Assembly (NCBI RefSeq): GCF_003173735.1
Contig: NZ_CP029551.1
Coordinates: 809,001 to 873,000, forward strand
Length of the DNA: 64,000 nucleotides
Source: Methylobacterium radiodurans
GTDB lineage: Bacteria; Pseudomonadota; Alphaproteobacteria; Rhizobiales; Beijerinckiaceae
Direction of reading: 5' to 3'
A model generated the notes under the pieces. The model saw nothing but the letters and a program-made list of their open reading frames with translations. It was not told the origin of the DNA and ran no database searches. The position numbers were made by a program, and so were the translations under genes. Of this stretch, positions 1 through 8,727 are shown piece by piece; the first letter of the stretch is position 1, and each line of letters starts with the position of its first letter.

Positions 1-453
1 GAACTCGTCGCCAACCTCGCGCCCGGCACGAACCTGACCCTGGCCTACACGCACCTGGATTTCCGGTTCCTGCGCCAGACCTCGCTGGTGGTGCCGAATC
101 TGCCGATCGACGGCAACGCGCTGTCGGGCATCCCGGGCGACAGCTTCAAGGCCTTCGCCACCTACCTGTTCCCGCCCTCCTCGCCGCTGTCCGGCCTCAC
201 CGTTGGCGGCGGCGTGCGCTACGCTGGCACGAGCTTCGCGAACGACGAGAACACCGTCCGCAATCCGACCGTGACGCTGTTCGACGCCCTTGTCGCCTAC
301 GACTTCGCGGCGCTCGATCCGAAGTACAAGGGCTTCCGCGCTCAGCTGAACGGCTTCAACATCTTCGATCGGGACTACACGAACTGCCAGGCCGGCTTCT
401 GCTACCGCGGCGCGCCCGCGACCGTGATCGGCAGCCTGATCTATCGCTGGTAG
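1..453 (+). CDS. TonB-dependent siderophore receptor, C-terminal end (partial)
   Basis: Open frame running in from before the window, 150 codons to the stop. It is the last part of an outer-membrane beta-barrel that imports ferric siderophores with energy from TonB-ExbBD. Visible signs are alternating barrel strands (GGGVRYAGTSFA, VTLFDALVAYDF, QLNGFNIFDRDYTNC), a Cys pair near the end (NCQAGFCYRGAP) as in the last loop of FhuA/FpvA-type receptors, and a terminal YRW whose final aromatic residue fits the barrel-assembly signal. The plug domain, TonB box and signal peptide lie outside the window. The exact siderophore cannot be told. It ends 123 bp before lptE and is probably an independent unit. 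Confidence 0.88.
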   Translation, partial: ELVANLAPGTNLTLAYTHLDFRFLRQTSLVVPNLPIDGNALSGIPGDSFKAFATYLFPPSSPLSGLTVGGGVRYAGTSFANDENTVRNPTVTLFDALVAYDFAALDPKYKGFRAQLNGFNIFDRDYTNCQAGFCYRGAPATVIGSLIYRW

Positions 454-576
454 GGCAGGGGGATTGTCACCACGCTCCCGCCGCAGAGAAATCGTAACGC
501 CTGTGCCTCAGGCTGATGGCGCCGCGCCTGGCGCGCGCGTAAAGAGCGGATCGGTATAGGGCTGGGGCGCGGGCGC

Positions 577-1134
577 ATGGTTCGTCGGGCAGGGCAGGGA
601 TTTCGGCGGGGGTTCCGGATCACGAGTCGGCTCGCCTGCGCGGGCGCGCTGGTGCTCGGCCTCTCCGCCTGCTTCCGCCCGCTCTACGGGCCGACCGCCT
701 CCGGCGAGTCGATGGGCGCGCTGCTCGCCGCCATCCAGGTGGACGAGATCAACATGGCGCAAGGTCAGGAGCGCCTGGGCCACTACCTGCGCAGCGAGCT
801 GATTTTCGACCTCGACGGCTCGGGCCAGCCCGCGCCGAAGCGCTATCGCCTGAAGATGCAGGGCAGCGAGACGATCCAGACGCCGATCGTCTCGACCCAG
901 ACCGGCCGGGCCGAGGCCGGCACCATCGTGGGCAGCGTGCGCTACAGCCTGGAGAGCCTCGACGGGCTCAAGGTGATCACCGAGGGCGTGGCCACCTCGA
1001 CCGCGACCTATGACCGCTCGATCCAGCGCTTCGCCAGTCAGCGTGCCGCGCGCGACGCCGAGATCCGCCTCTCGAAGGTGCTGGCCGAGCAGATCAAGAC
1101 CCGCATCGCCTCCGTGCTCTCGGCCAAGCCTTGA
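577..1134 (+). CDS. lptE: LPS-assembly lipoprotein LptE
   Basis: 185 aa. LptE plugs the LptD barrel and helps deliver LPS to the outer leaflet. The N-terminus is basic, followed by a hydrophobic stretch and the lipobox LSAC with the lipidated Cys at residue 32; the next residues FRPLYGP are typical of alphaproteobacterial LptE. The rest is a small alpha/beta domain with no catalytic motif, as expected. It is followed after 13 bp by holA, the usual lptE-holA pairing in Hyphomicrobiales. In many relatives leuS lies upstream; here a TonB receptor does instead. The ATG start is supported mainly by the well-formed signal peptide, since the ribosome binding site is poor. Confidence 0.88.
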   Translation: MVRRAGQGFRRGFRITSRLACAGALVLGLSACFRPLYGPTASGESMGALLAAIQVDEINMAQGQERLGHYLRSELIFDLDGSGQPAPKRYRLKMQGSETIQTPIVSTQTGRAEAGTIVGSVRYSLESLDGLKVITEGVATSTATYDRSIQRFASQRAARDAEIRLSKVLAEQIKTRIASVLSAKP

Positions 1135-1147
1135 TTGGGCAGGGCGC

Positions 1148-2182
1148 GTGACGGCCGTCAAGGCGCACGAGGCCGAAGCGCTGATCCGGCGCGGGCCCGA
1201 TCCCCGCCTCCCCGTCATCCTCGTCTACGGGCCCGATACCGGCCTCGTGGTCGAGCGCGCCAAGCGTCTCGCCGAGAGCTTCGTCACCGATCCGAACGAC
1301 CCCTTCGCCCTGGTAAAGATCGACGGTGACGCGCTCGCCTCCGATCCGGGCCGCCTCGTGGACGAGGCTGGCACGGTCGGCCTGTTCGGCGACAAGCGCA
1401 CCATCTGGGTCCGGCCCGGCAGCCGCAACTACGCGCCCGCGGTCGAGGCTGTGCTGAAGGCGGAGGTCGCCGATACCCGCATCGTGGTGGAGGCGGGGGA
1501 TCTCGCCAAGTCCGCGCCCCTGCGCACCCTGTGCGAGCGATCCCCGAAGGCGCTCGCCATCCCCTGCTACCCCGACGACGAGCGGGCGCTGGCCGACCTG
1601 ATCGACCGCACCCTGCAGGAGCGGGGCCTGCGCATCGCCCGCGAGGCCCGCGAGGTGCTGAGCCAGAGCCTGGGCGGAGACCGGCGGGCCAGCCTCGCGG
1701 AGATCGAGAAGCTCGCCCTCTACGCGGCCGGGCAGGGGAGCGTGGAACTCGACGACGTCGAGGCGATCGTCAGCGATGTCGGGGCGAGCGTGCTCAACAC
1801 CCTGATCGATGCGGCCTTCGTGGGGCGCGCCGGCGAGGTCGAGCGCGAGTATCGCCGCTTCCGTCACGAGGGACTCGATCCCTCGATGATGCTGGGCTCC
1901 GCGCTCCGCCACGCGCTCGCGCTGCTGGCGAGCCGCCTGGAGGGACCGGACAAGAGCCCAAGCCTGCTCGTCGCCTCCTGGCGCGGCCTGCACTTCAAGC
2001 GGAAGGCCGCGGTCGAGGCGCAACTCGGCCGCTGGAGCCCGGCCGCGCTCCGTCAGGCCGTCCAGATCCTGCAGGAGGCGGTGCTGGCCTGCCGTAGGGC
2101 GGATGCCGAACTCGCCCACGCCCATGCCTCCGCGGCGCTCCTGCGCATCGCCGCGGAGGCGGCCCGGCGCCGCGGCGGCTGA
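1148..2182 (+). CDS. holA: DNA polymerase III subunit delta
   Basis: 344 aa from the GTG at 1148 (MTAVKAHEAEALIRRG). This is the clamp-loader delta subunit, which opens the beta sliding clamp. The frame is open further upstream but that part overlaps lptE in another frame and looks non-coding; the GTG lies just after an AGGG and 13 bp past the lptE stop. The N-terminal VILVYGPDTGLVVERAKRL matches the delta N-terminal region, which resembles an AAA+ fold without a functional P-loop. The middle has the AEIEKLALYA helix and the C-terminus the helical collar domain. Length fits the family (about 340 aa). Confidence 0.93.
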   Translation: MTAVKAHEAEALIRRGPDPRLPVILVYGPDTGLVVERAKRLAESFVTDPNDPFALVKIDGDALASDPGRLVDEAGTVGLFGDKRTIWVRPGSRNYAPAVEAVLKAEVADTRIVVEAGDLAKSAPLRTLCERSPKALAIPCYPDDERALADLIDRTLQERGLRIAREAREVLSQSLGGDRRASLAEIEKLALYAAGQGSVELDDVEAIVSDVGASVLNTLIDAAFVGRAGEVEREYRRFRHEGLDPSMMLGSALRHALALLASRLEGPDKSPSLLVASWRGLHFKRKAAVEAQLGRWSPAALRQAVQILQEAVLACRRADAELAHAHASAALLRIAAEAARRRGG

Positions 2183-2279
2183 CACATCTGCGCGAGTTCG
2201 GGCGCGCGGGGACGCCCCGCGAACGCTCCGTTAATTCTGTTCGGTCCAATCTTCCGGCATCTCGATCCGCCCAAACGCA

Positions 2280-3206
2280 ATGTCGTCCTACTTCTTCCGG
2301 CAGCGCCAGAGTGAACCGGCCGACGCGCCCGATCCCGAACCGGATCTGGCGGCGCTGAAGCGGGAGGTTCAGCGCCTGCGGGAGATGCTCGACCTCAATT
2401 CGGACTGGATCTGGGAGGTCGATGCGGCCGGCCGCTACACCTACGTCTCGCTCCACTGCCTTCCCCTGCTCGGCTACGCGCCGGAGGAGATGCTGGGGCG
2501 CACGCCCTTCGACTTCATGCCGGCGGACGAGGCCGCCCGGGTCGGGGCCGCCTTCGCGGCGATCGTCGCCGAGAAGCGCAGTTTCTCCCACCTCCTGAAC
2601 CGCAACATCCGCAGCGACGGCCGCATCGTCGTGCTGGAGACCAGCGGCGTGCCGCTGCTCAACCCGGACGGCAGCCTGCGCGGCTATCGCGGCATCGACC
2701 GGGACATCACCGAGCGCGAGGCGGCGACCGAGCGCCTGCGCCACGCGGCCCGGCACGACTCCCTCACCGAGCTGCCGAACCGGCTCTATCTGCGCGAGCA
2801 TCTCGAGGCGCGGCTCGGCGGAACGGGCTGCTGTGCTCTGGCGATCGACCTCGATCGCTTCAAACCCATCAACGACCGGCTCGGCCACGAGGCCGGGGAT
2901 CTGGTGCTCCGGGAGATCGGCCGCCGCCTGGTGGGTCTGGCGGCAGCGCGCCGGGTCTTCGCCGCGCGGCCGGGGGGAGACGAGTTCGTCGTCGTCGCCG
3001 ATGCCCCGACGCCGGACGCGGCCGGCCGACTGGCCGTAGACCTGCGTGCGGCAATTGCCGGCCCAATCGCGCTCGCCGGCGAGACGGTCGCGGTCGGGGC
3101 GAGCGTCGGCATCGCGCATGCGCGGGACGGCGACACGGTCGACACCTTGCTGGCCGCTGCGGACCGGGCGCTCTACCGCGCCAAATCCGAACGCGACGCC
3201 ACCTGA
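2280..3206 (+). CDS. PAS-GGDEF diguanylate cyclase
   Basis: 308 aa, predicted cytoplasmic with no membrane segment. A short coiled-coil-like stretch (residues 22-40) precedes a PAS domain (about 40-145, ending in the PAC motif RGYRGIDRDITERE) and a GGDEF domain (about 155-305). The active-site loop is intact GGDEF at 232-236 and the metal-binding Asp is in AIDLDRFKPIND (about 190). Cyclic-di-GMP synthesis from two GTP is therefore expected. The product-inhibition I-site (RxxD five residues before GGDEF) is absent: the residues there read RRVFAARP. The PAS ligand is unknown. It stands alone, 97 bp after holA and convergent with parB. Confidence 0.9.
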   Translation: MSSYFFRQRQSEPADAPDPEPDLAALKREVQRLREMLDLNSDWIWEVDAAGRYTYVSLHCLPLLGYAPEEMLGRTPFDFMPADEAARVGAAFAAIVAEKRSFSHLLNRNIRSDGRIVVLETSGVPLLNPDGSLRGYRGIDRDITEREAATERLRHAARHDSLTELPNRLYLREHLEARLGGTGCCALAIDLDRFKPINDRLGHEAGDLVLREIGRRLVGLAAARRVFAARPGGDEFVVVADAPTPDAAGRLAVDLRAAIAGPIALAGETVAVGASVGIAHARDGDTVDTLLAAADRALYRAKSERDAT

Positions 3207-3218
3207 CGGCGGCTCAGC

Positions 3219-4124
3219 TCAGTCCGCGTCCGGGATCTGGAAGCGGCGGCAGAGGGCGTCGAGTTCCTCAGCCGTCTGGTAGCGGATACGGATCTCGCCC
3301 TCGTTCGGGTTCTTCGCCTTCAGGCTGACGCCGACGCCCAGCGCCCGCGCGAAGCGGCGCTCCAGGCTGCGAACCTCCTCGGAGCGTTCGCCGGCCCCAC
3401 GAGGACGGCCGGGGCGGGGGCCCTCCTGCTCCGGCACCTCGGCGGCGGCGATCGCCTCCACCTCGCGGACCGACAGCCCCTCCTCCACGATGCGGCGCCC
3501 GACGGCCTCGGGGTCGCGCACGGCGAGGAGCGCGCGCGCATGGCCCGCGGTGATCTCGCCCGCGATCACCCGCTCCTGGATCGTGGGTGGCAGGTTGAGG
3601 AGGCGCAGCGTATTGGCGAGATGGCTGCGGCTCTTACCCAAGATCTCCGCGAGCTCGCGCTGGCTATAGGCGAACTCACTCATCAGCCGCTCGTAGCCGG
3701 CCGCCTCCTCGATCGCGTTGAGATCGGTGCGCTGCACGTTCTCCAGGATCGCGAATTCGAGCGAGGCGCGGTCGTCGATCTCCACGACGACCACCGGAAC
3801 TTCGTCCAGACCCGCGCGCTGCGCCGCGCGCCAGCGGCGCTCGCCGGCCACGATCTCGAATGCGCCCGGCACGTCGGCGAGCGGGCGCACGACGATCGGC
3901 TGGATCAGCCCGCGCGCCTTCAGTGAGACGGCGAGTTCGTCGAGATCGGTCTCGCTGAAGCGGCGGCGGGGATTGCGCGGGTTGGGGCGCAGGAACTCGA
4001 CCGCCACCCGGCGCTGCGGGGCAGGGGACTTGGCACCGTCAGCGGCGGGTTCTGCCGCGCCGAAATCACCGATCAGAGCCGCGAGCCCGCGCCCCAGCCG
4101 GGGCCGTGCGCCCTCTTCCGCCAT
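3219..4124 (-). CDS. parB: Chromosome-partitioning protein ParB
   Basis: 301 aa from MAEEGARPRLGRGLAALIGD; an ATG three codons earlier (4133) is possible. ParB is a CTPase that loads at parS sites and spreads on origin DNA. The N-terminal LGRGLAALIGD is the ParA-stimulating peptide region. The CTP-binding box is GERRWRAAQRAG, the helix-turn-helix lies in YSQRELAEILGKSRSHLANTLRLLNLP, and the C-terminal dimerisation domain ends in LDALCRRFQIPDAD. It is the last gene of mnmG-rsmG-parA-parB, 82 bp after parA. Targets are present in the window (parS at 5644, 45385 and a degenerate copy at 23866). Confidence 0.96.
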   Translation of the reverse strand: MAEEGARPRLGRGLAALIGDFGAAEPAADGAKSPAPQRRVAVEFLRPNPRNPRRRFSETDLDELAVSLKARGLIQPIVVRPLADVPGAFEIVAGERRWRAAQRAGLDEVPVVVVEIDDRASLEFAILENVQRTDLNAIEEAAGYERLMSEFAYSQRELAEILGKSRSHLANTLRLLNLPPTIQERVIAGEITAGHARALLAVRDPEAVGRRIVEEGLSVREVEAIAAAEVPEQEGPRPGRPRGAGERSEEVRSLERRFARALGVGVSLKAKNPNEGEIRIRYQTAEELDALCRRFQIPDAD

Positions 4125-4206
4125 CACCGCCACCCATTCACTCCGTTACGCAACCTGCGGCGCCGCCCTTGGATCGACCGGGACCCGCCGCCCTGGATTT
4201 CGCCGC

Positions 4207-5061
4207 TCAGGCCGCCGCGGGGGCCGGCACCCGGCCTTCCCGCTGGATCACCTCGGAGGCGAGGCGCAGATAGGCCTGGGACCCCGCGCATTTGAGGTCG
4301 TAGAGCAGCGCCGGCTTGCCGTGCGAGGGCGCCTCCGAGATCCGCACGTTGCGCGGGATCATCGTCTCGTAGACCTTCTCGCCCATGAAGCTGCGGACAT
4401 CCGCCACCACCTGGTTCGAAAGGTTGTTGCGGGGATCGAACATCGTCAGCACGACACCCTGGATCGTCAGCTTCGGGTTGAGCGCGGCGCGCACCTGCTC
4501 GACGGTGCGCAGGAGCTGGCTCAGGCCTTCCAGCGCGAAGAACTCGCATTGCAGCGGCACCATCACGGCGTCGGCCGCGACCAGGGCGTTGATGGTCAGG
4601 AGGTTCAGCGAGGGCGGGCAGTCGATCAGCACGTAGCTGAAACCGGCGGTCTCCGGCGCGTCGGCGAGTCCCTTGAGCACGTTGCGCAGGCGGTGGGCCC
4701 TGTCGGGGCTCTGGGCCATCTCCAACTCGAGGCCGAGCAGGTCCATGGTGGAGGCCGCGATCGACAAGCGCGGCACGGCGGTCGGCACCACGGCCTGGGC
4801 GAGCGTCGCCTCGCCGGCCATCACCTCGTAGGTCGAGACGCGCCGGGCGCGCCGGTCGATGCCGAGCCCCGTCGAGGCGTTGCCCTGCGGGTCGAGGTCG
4901 ATCACCAGCACCTGCTCGCCGATCGCGGCAAGCGCGGTGCCCAGGTTGATCGCCGTCGTGGTCTTGCCGACGCCGCCCTTCTGGTTGGCGAGCGCGAGGA
5001 TCCGCAGCGGGCGCGCGGAAGCGGCCGGCTGGACGGGGGAGGGGAGGACGTCGCTTGTCAT
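4207..5061 (-). CDS. parA: Chromosome-partitioning ATPase ParA
   Basis: 284 aa from the ATG at 5061 (MTSDVLPSPVQPAA). ParA forms ATP-bound dimers on the nucleoid and moves ParB-parS complexes. The deviant Walker A is ANQKGGVGKTTTAINLG with the signature Lys, Walker A' is VIDLDPQGNAST, and Walker B is VLIDCPPSL. The frame is open about 110 codons further upstream, but that part overlaps rsmG and is an antisense-type artefact; the chosen ATG overlaps the rsmG stop by 4 bp (ATGA), arguing for translational coupling. A Pro/Ala-rich N-terminal extension of about 20 residues precedes the core. Confidence 0.96.
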   Translation of the reverse strand: MTSDVLPSPVQPAASARPLRILALANQKGGVGKTTTAINLGTALAAIGEQVLVIDLDPQGNASTGLGIDRRARRVSTYEVMAGEATLAQAVVPTAVPRLSIAASTMDLLGLELEMAQSPDRAHRLRNVLKGLADAPETAGFSYVLIDCPPSLNLLTINALVAADAVMVPLQCEFFALEGLSQLLRTVEQVRAALNPKLTIQGVVLTMFDPRNNLSNQVVADVRSFMGEKVYETMIPRNVRISEAPSHGKPALLYDLKCAGSQAYLRLASEVIQREGRVPAPAAA

Positions 5062-5702
5062 GGGCTCGATCGGTGACTCGCTGGCGCGAGATCGGTGACC
5101 CGCACGATCCGGGCCATCGACTCGGTTCGGCTCGGAACGAGGTCGTAGGCGACTGTCCACCGTGCGGCCGCCCGGGTCAATTCCGCTTCGACCTCGCGCC
5201 CTTTCGGAAACAGGCCGGTGGTGCCCGATTTCAACAGCGGTTCGGTCCAAGCGATGAGCTGTTCGAGCGGCGCGAGCGCCCGGGCGCAGACCACGTCCAC
5301 ACCCTGGAAATTCGGGATGACTGCCTCGATCCGCGCGGCGTGGACCCGCGCCCGCGCGCCGGTCAGCCGGGCGGCCTCGGTGAGGAAGGCGCATTTGCGC
5401 GCGTTGCTCTCGACGAGGTCGACGCTGATATCGGGGCCGCCCGCGATGGCGAGGATCAGCCCCGGGATGCCGGCCCCGGAACCCAGATCGAGCCAGCGCC
5501 GTGCATCCGGAGCCAGCGCGAGCAGCTGCAGGGCGTCGGCGACGTGGCGGGTCCAGACCTCGGCGAGCGTTGCCGGGCCGACGAGGTTCTTGACCGATTG
5601 CCAGCGCCGGAGCTGCGCGACGTAGATATCGAGTCGCTCGGCCGTTTCACGTGAAACACCGGCTTCGGCGAGGACGCGGTCCCGATCATCCAGCCTTGCC
5701 AT
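5058..5702 (-). CDS. rsmG: 16S rRNA m7G527 methyltransferase RsmG
   Basis: 214 aa. It methylates N7 of G527 in 16S rRNA using SAM. The SAM-binding motif is WLDLGSGAGIPGLILAI; VESNARKCAFL and VVCARALAPLEQL are family hallmarks. The stop of mnmG and the start of rsmG share one base (TGATG-type overlap), and the rsmG stop overlaps the parA start by 4 bp. The peptide VSRET at residues 16-20 is encoded by the parS core at 5644-5657, so this stretch is under selection for both protein and ParB binding. Length is normal. Confidence 0.95.
   Translation of the reverse strand: MARLDDRDRVLAEAGVSRETAERLDIYVAQLRRWQSVKNLVGPATLAEVWTRHVADALQLLALAPDARRWLDLGSGAGIPGLILAIAGGPDISVDLVESNARKCAFLTEAARLTGARARVHAARIEAVIPNFQGVDVVCARALAPLEQLIAWTEPLLKSGTTGLFPKGREVEAELTRAAARWTVAYDLVPSRTESMARIVRVTDLAPASHRSSP
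5644..5657. other. parS: parS centromere site inside rsmG
   Basis: Perfect 14-bp palindrome GTTTCACGTGAAAC, the canonical chromosomal parS core. It lies in the 5' part of rsmG, where it encodes VSRET, and about 1.5 kb upstream of parB in the same operon. ParB is expected to nucleate here; it is about 6.5 kb from the putative origin. Confidence 0.93.
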
Positions 5703-7576
5703 CAGGCGCGCACCGCCGCGCGGTTGTCGCGGCGCGCGTGAGCCGCCAGCAGGGTCAGGGCGGCCGGTGTCACGCCCTCGATGCGCGCGGCCTGCCCGAG
5801 CGTACCGGGCCTGACGGCCTCCAGCTTCAGCCGCATCTCGTTCGAGAGGCCGCTGATCCGGGCATAGTCGAGACCTGACGGCAGCCGCACCGCCTCGTCG
5901 CGCCGGAAGGCCGCGATGTCCGCCTGCTGCCGGTCGAGATAGACCGCGTAGGTCGCGTCCGTGCGCAGGCGCTCGGCGATCCGCGGCGTCACCGCGGCGA
6001 GTTCCGGCCAGACGCTCGCGAGCCGCGCCCAGTCGAGTTCGGGATAGGAGAGGAGTTGGAAGGCGCTGCGGCGGATGCCGTCCTGGTTCAGGACGATCCC
6101 GTGGGAACGAGCCTGGCTCGGCGTGAGACTGAGCGCGTCGAGCTGGGCTCGAACGGCGGCAAGCTCCCCCTGGGAGGCGGCGAAATGCGCGGCGCGCGTC
6201 CCGCCGACGCAGCCCAGGGCGATGCCGCGCGGGGTCAGCCGCTCGTCGGCATTGTCGACGCGCAGGCTCAGCCGGTACTCCGAGCGCGAGGTGAACATGC
6301 GGTAGGGCTCGCTCACCCCGTGGGTGACGAGGTCGTCGATCATCACGCCAAGATAGGATTCGGCCCGGTCAAACGCCGTGACTGCCTGGCCGCCCGCGAG
6401 ACGGGCCGCGTTGAGGCCGGCCACGAGCCCCTGGGCTGCAGCCTCCTCATAGCCAGTGGTGCCGTTGATCTGGCCGGCGAGGAACAGGCCGGGCAGGCGC
6501 TTGGTCTGGAGCCCAGTATCGAGTTCGCGCGGATCGACGTAGTCGTACTCGATGGCGTAGCCCGGTCGCACGATGCGGGCCTTCTCCAGGCCCGGGATCA
6601 GCGCCACGATGGCGCGCTGCACGTCCTCGGGCAGGGCGGTCGAGATGCCGTTCGGGTAGACGGTCGGGTCATCGAGCCCCTCGGGCTCCAGGAAGATCTG
6701 GTGCCCCTCGCGGTCGCCGAAGCGCACCACCTTGTCCTCGATCGACGGGCAGTAGCGCGGGCCGCGGCTGCTGATGCCGCCCGAGTACATCGGCGAGAGG
6801 TGGAGGTTCGTCCGGATCAGGTCGTGCACGCCCTGTGTCGTCCGGGTGATGCCGCAGCGGATCTGCGGCGTGGTGATCCGCTCGGTCAAGGTCGAGAACG
6901 GCACCGGCTCGGCGTCGGCCTCCTGCATCTCCAGGGCGGCCCAGTCGACGGTGGTGCCGTCGAGGCGCGGGGGCGTACCGGTCTTCAGCCGGCCGAGGCG
7001 GAAGCCGATCCGATCGAGGGTGCGGGCGAGGCCGATTGCGGGCGCCTCGCCGACGCGGCCGGCCGGCACCTGAACCGGACCGATATGGATCAGCCCGCGC
7101 AGGAAGGTGCCGGTGGTGATCACGACCGCGCCGCAGGAGCGGGTGCGCCCGTCCCCCAGCACCACGCCCGCGACGCGGCCCTGCGTCACGACCAGATCCT
7201 CGCACGCGCCTTCGATCACCGTGAGCCCATGCGTCTCGGCGACCGCCACCTGCATCGCGGCGGCGTAGAGCTTGCGGTCGGCCTGGGTGCGGGGTCCGCG
7301 CACGGCCGGTCCCTTGCGGCGGTTGAGCAGGCGGAACTGGATGCCGGCGGCGTCCGCGACCCGGCCCATCAGCCCGTCGAGCGCATCGACCTCCCGCACG
7401 AGATGGCCCTTGCCGAGGCCGCCGATCGCCGGGTTGCAGGACATGGCGCCGATGGTGGCCGCCGAATGGGTGACGAGCGCCGTGCGCGCGCCGCAGCGGG
7501 CAGCGGCGGAGGCGGCCTCGACGCCGGCATGGCCGCCGCCGATGACGACGACGTCGAAGGAGGTGATGTCGGACAT
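5702..7576 (-). CDS. mnmG: tRNA uridine-5-carboxymethylaminomethyl modification enzyme MnmG (GidA)
   Basis: 624 aa. With MnmE it installs the cmnm5 group on U34 of several tRNAs using FAD and methylene-THF. The FAD-binding motif is [19 protein letters not shown] near the N-terminus; [22 protein letters not shown] follows, and [18 protein letters not shown] is the late FAD motif. The C-terminal helical domain ends in [11 protein letters not shown]. It is the first gene of the mnmG-rsmG-parA-parB run. Its partner mnmE is not next to it but at 45.4-46.7 kb. The ATG is the natural start because it sits directly before the FAD motif. Confidence 0.97.
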   Translation of the reverse strand: MSDITSFDVVVIGGGHAGVEAASAAARCGARTALVTHSAATIGAMSCNPAIGGLGKGHLVREVDALDGLMGRVADAAGIQFRLLNRRKGPAVRGPRTQADRKLYAAAMQVAVAETHGLTVIEGACEDLVVTQGRVAGVVLGDGRTRSCGAVVITTGTFLRGLIHIGPVQVPAGRVGEAPAIGLARTLDRIGFRLGRLKTGTPPRLDGTTVDWAALEMQEADAEPVPFSTLTERITTPQIRCGITRTTQGVHDLIRTNLHLSPMYSGGISSRGPRYCPSIEDKVVRFGDREGHQIFLEPEGLDDPTVYPNGISTALPEDVQRAIVALIPGLEKARIVRPGYAIEYDYVDPRELDTGLQTKRLPGLFLAGQINGTTGYEEAAAQGLVAGLNAARLAGGQAVTAFDRAESYLGVMIDDLVTHGVSEPYRMFTSRSEYRLSLRVDNADERLTPRGIALGCVGGTRAAHFAASQGELAAVRAQLDALSLTPSQARSHGIVLNQDGIRRSAFQLLSYPELDWARLASVWPELAAVTPRIAERLRTDATYAVYLDRQQADIAAFRRDEAVRLPSGLDYARISGLSNEMRLKLEAVRPGTLGQAARIEGVTPAALTLLAAHARRDNRAAVRA

Positions 7577-7625
7577 GCCGGTGATTAGGCGCGCGGACGC
7601 GGGATCGTCAACGGATGCGGCGCGA

Positions 7626-7652
7626 GGGTGCGGGTGCGGGTGCGGGTGCGGG
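7626..7652. repeat. Tandem hexamer repeat, (GGGTGC)4GGG
   Basis: Four perfect adjacent copies of GGGTGC followed by GGG, about 50 bp upstream of the mnmG start codon. A simple-sequence tract of this kind can change copy number by slippage; any effect on mnmG expression is speculation. Confidence 0.85.
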
Positions 7653-7771
7653 ACGGCGGAGCGTGGGAGTTGCGGTGGGCGGCGCCGACCCCGCGGATCA
7701 TAATCCTTGTGCGCTCGCCTCCCCGGAGAGCCGCGGAATTCAGGCGCTGAGTACCGACAGCCACGTCGCTT

Positions 7772-7794
7772 TCCCTCCCGCTAGGCGCGAGGGA
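7772..7794. repeat. Small palindromic unit, possible member of the CCCTC/GAGGG element family
   Basis: TCCCTC and GAGGGA arms separated by 11 bp. In composition it resembles the elements at 35462-35500 and 20091-20120, and it reads FPPARREGE in one frame, close to the PPSAGEG peptide of those copies. Membership in the same family is a guess. Confidence 0.4.
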
Positions 7795-7967
7795 GAGATG
7801 GTTAACATACCGATTCCAAGGGGGAGATTGAGCCTATCCTGCCCCAACCATGCGCCAGCCCACACCTCCGGAGAAACGGCATTAATATTGCTTCGCTTAA
7901 CCCGTTCCGCGCGTGGCTGATCCGTGGGGCGATGTCTTACGCGTCCTGGCACTCTTGAGGAGGCGGC

Positions 7968-8114
7968 ATGCATTTCCTGGCCATCAGCCTCGGTACCCTG
8001 TTCTGCGTGGGCGGGGCCGCCGCGCATTTCATCGAAACCGCACGCCGGCACGAGGGCACGCTCGGGCTCGCGGGCCTGGGCTTCCTGCTGGCAGGGCTGT
8101 TCCTGGGACGATAG
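7968..8114 (+). CDS. Small hydrophobic protein, 48 aa (hypothetical)
   Basis: ATG preceded at good spacing by GAGGAGG (7957-7963), encoding 48 residues that begin MHFLAISLGTLFCVGGAAAH and end LGFLLAGLFLGR. Two hydrophobic segments (about 3-19 and 31-46) flank a charged turn (ETARRHEGT), so a two-helix membrane hairpin is predicted. No family was recognised. The strong ribosome binding site and clean hydrophobic pattern are the reasons to call it. It stands alone between mnmG and hisS. Confidence 0.5.
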   Translation: MHFLAISLGTLFCVGGAAAHFIETARRHEGTLGLAGLGFLLAGLFLGR

Positions 8115-8373
8115 GCGCCTGCAGACGCATCCGATGCCGGCCGCAGTGCCGTCATCCGGACAAGCTCCCAACCTTGTCGCGGACGCCCGGAGCGCAGTGC
8201 AGGGTGATCCGGGGTCCAGCGCACGCCGGCACGCAGGGTCCGAACGCTGCAACGTTTGCTGAGATAGCGCCGCTTCGTGGCCTTTCAGTCGCTGGGCACC
8301 GGACGCACACCACGCGCTCCGTGGGCAGGCGCGTCCCGGCCGGGTGAGATCCGGCGAACGGTTCGGCCTGATC

Positions 8374-8559
8374 CTACGCCGCAGCGCTCAGCTGCTTCAG
8401 CCAGAGATCGGCCGAGAGTTCGGCGCCGCCGCGCGTCGTGAAGGCGTAGGGCGCGTGAACGACGCTGCCGTCCTCCAGGCGGATATGCCAGCGGAACGTA
8501 CCGGGCTTGTCGGGGCAGGGCTCCACGCGGGGACGCCCGGGTTGCTGTGAACTGACCAT
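8374..8559 (-). CDS. Small hypothetical protein, 61 aa
   Basis: 61 aa from the ATG at 8559 (MVSSQQPGRPRVEPCPDKPG); a TTG three codons earlier is less likely. The middle reads FRWHIRLEDGSVVHAPYAFT, an alternating pattern suggesting a small beta-sheet, followed by a helix ending LWLKQLSAAA. It is soluble with no signal peptide. No family was recognised with confidence. Codon use looks like its neighbours. It lies alone, divergent from hisS. Confidence 0.5.
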   Translation of the reverse strand: MVSSQQPGRPRVEPCPDKPGTFRWHIRLEDGSVVHAPYAFTTRGGAELSADLWLKQLSAAA

Positions 8560-8727
8560 GATGGACAAAGCTCACGAAGCCGTGAGGTTCCGCGGTCGGG
8601 CACGTCGAACTGCGTAGCCCGGAGTAGCGGGGCAGGGGAGGGCGGGCATGTCCGCGCCGGTTGCCGTGCGCGGGCGCCCTGCGTTAGAGCCCGGGCAACG
8701 CGTTCCTACACATAGCGAAGTCCCGAT

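Larger units (their letters stand above)
7577..7967. other. Intergenic region upstream of mnmG with short repeats
   Basis: 391 bp between mnmG (leftward) and a 48-aa ORF (rightward). It should hold the mnmG operon promoter. It contains four GGGTGC hexamers in tandem (7626-7652), a small palindromic unit (7772-7794), and a relatively AT-rich part near 7800-7910 with two TTAAC half-sites. No convincing gene was seen; a 101-codon frame here lacks gene-like features. Confidence 0.5.

Noticed and set aside
6056..7588. 510-codon frame antisense to mnmG
   Set aside because: mnmG is unambiguous on the other strand; the frame has no recognisable motifs.
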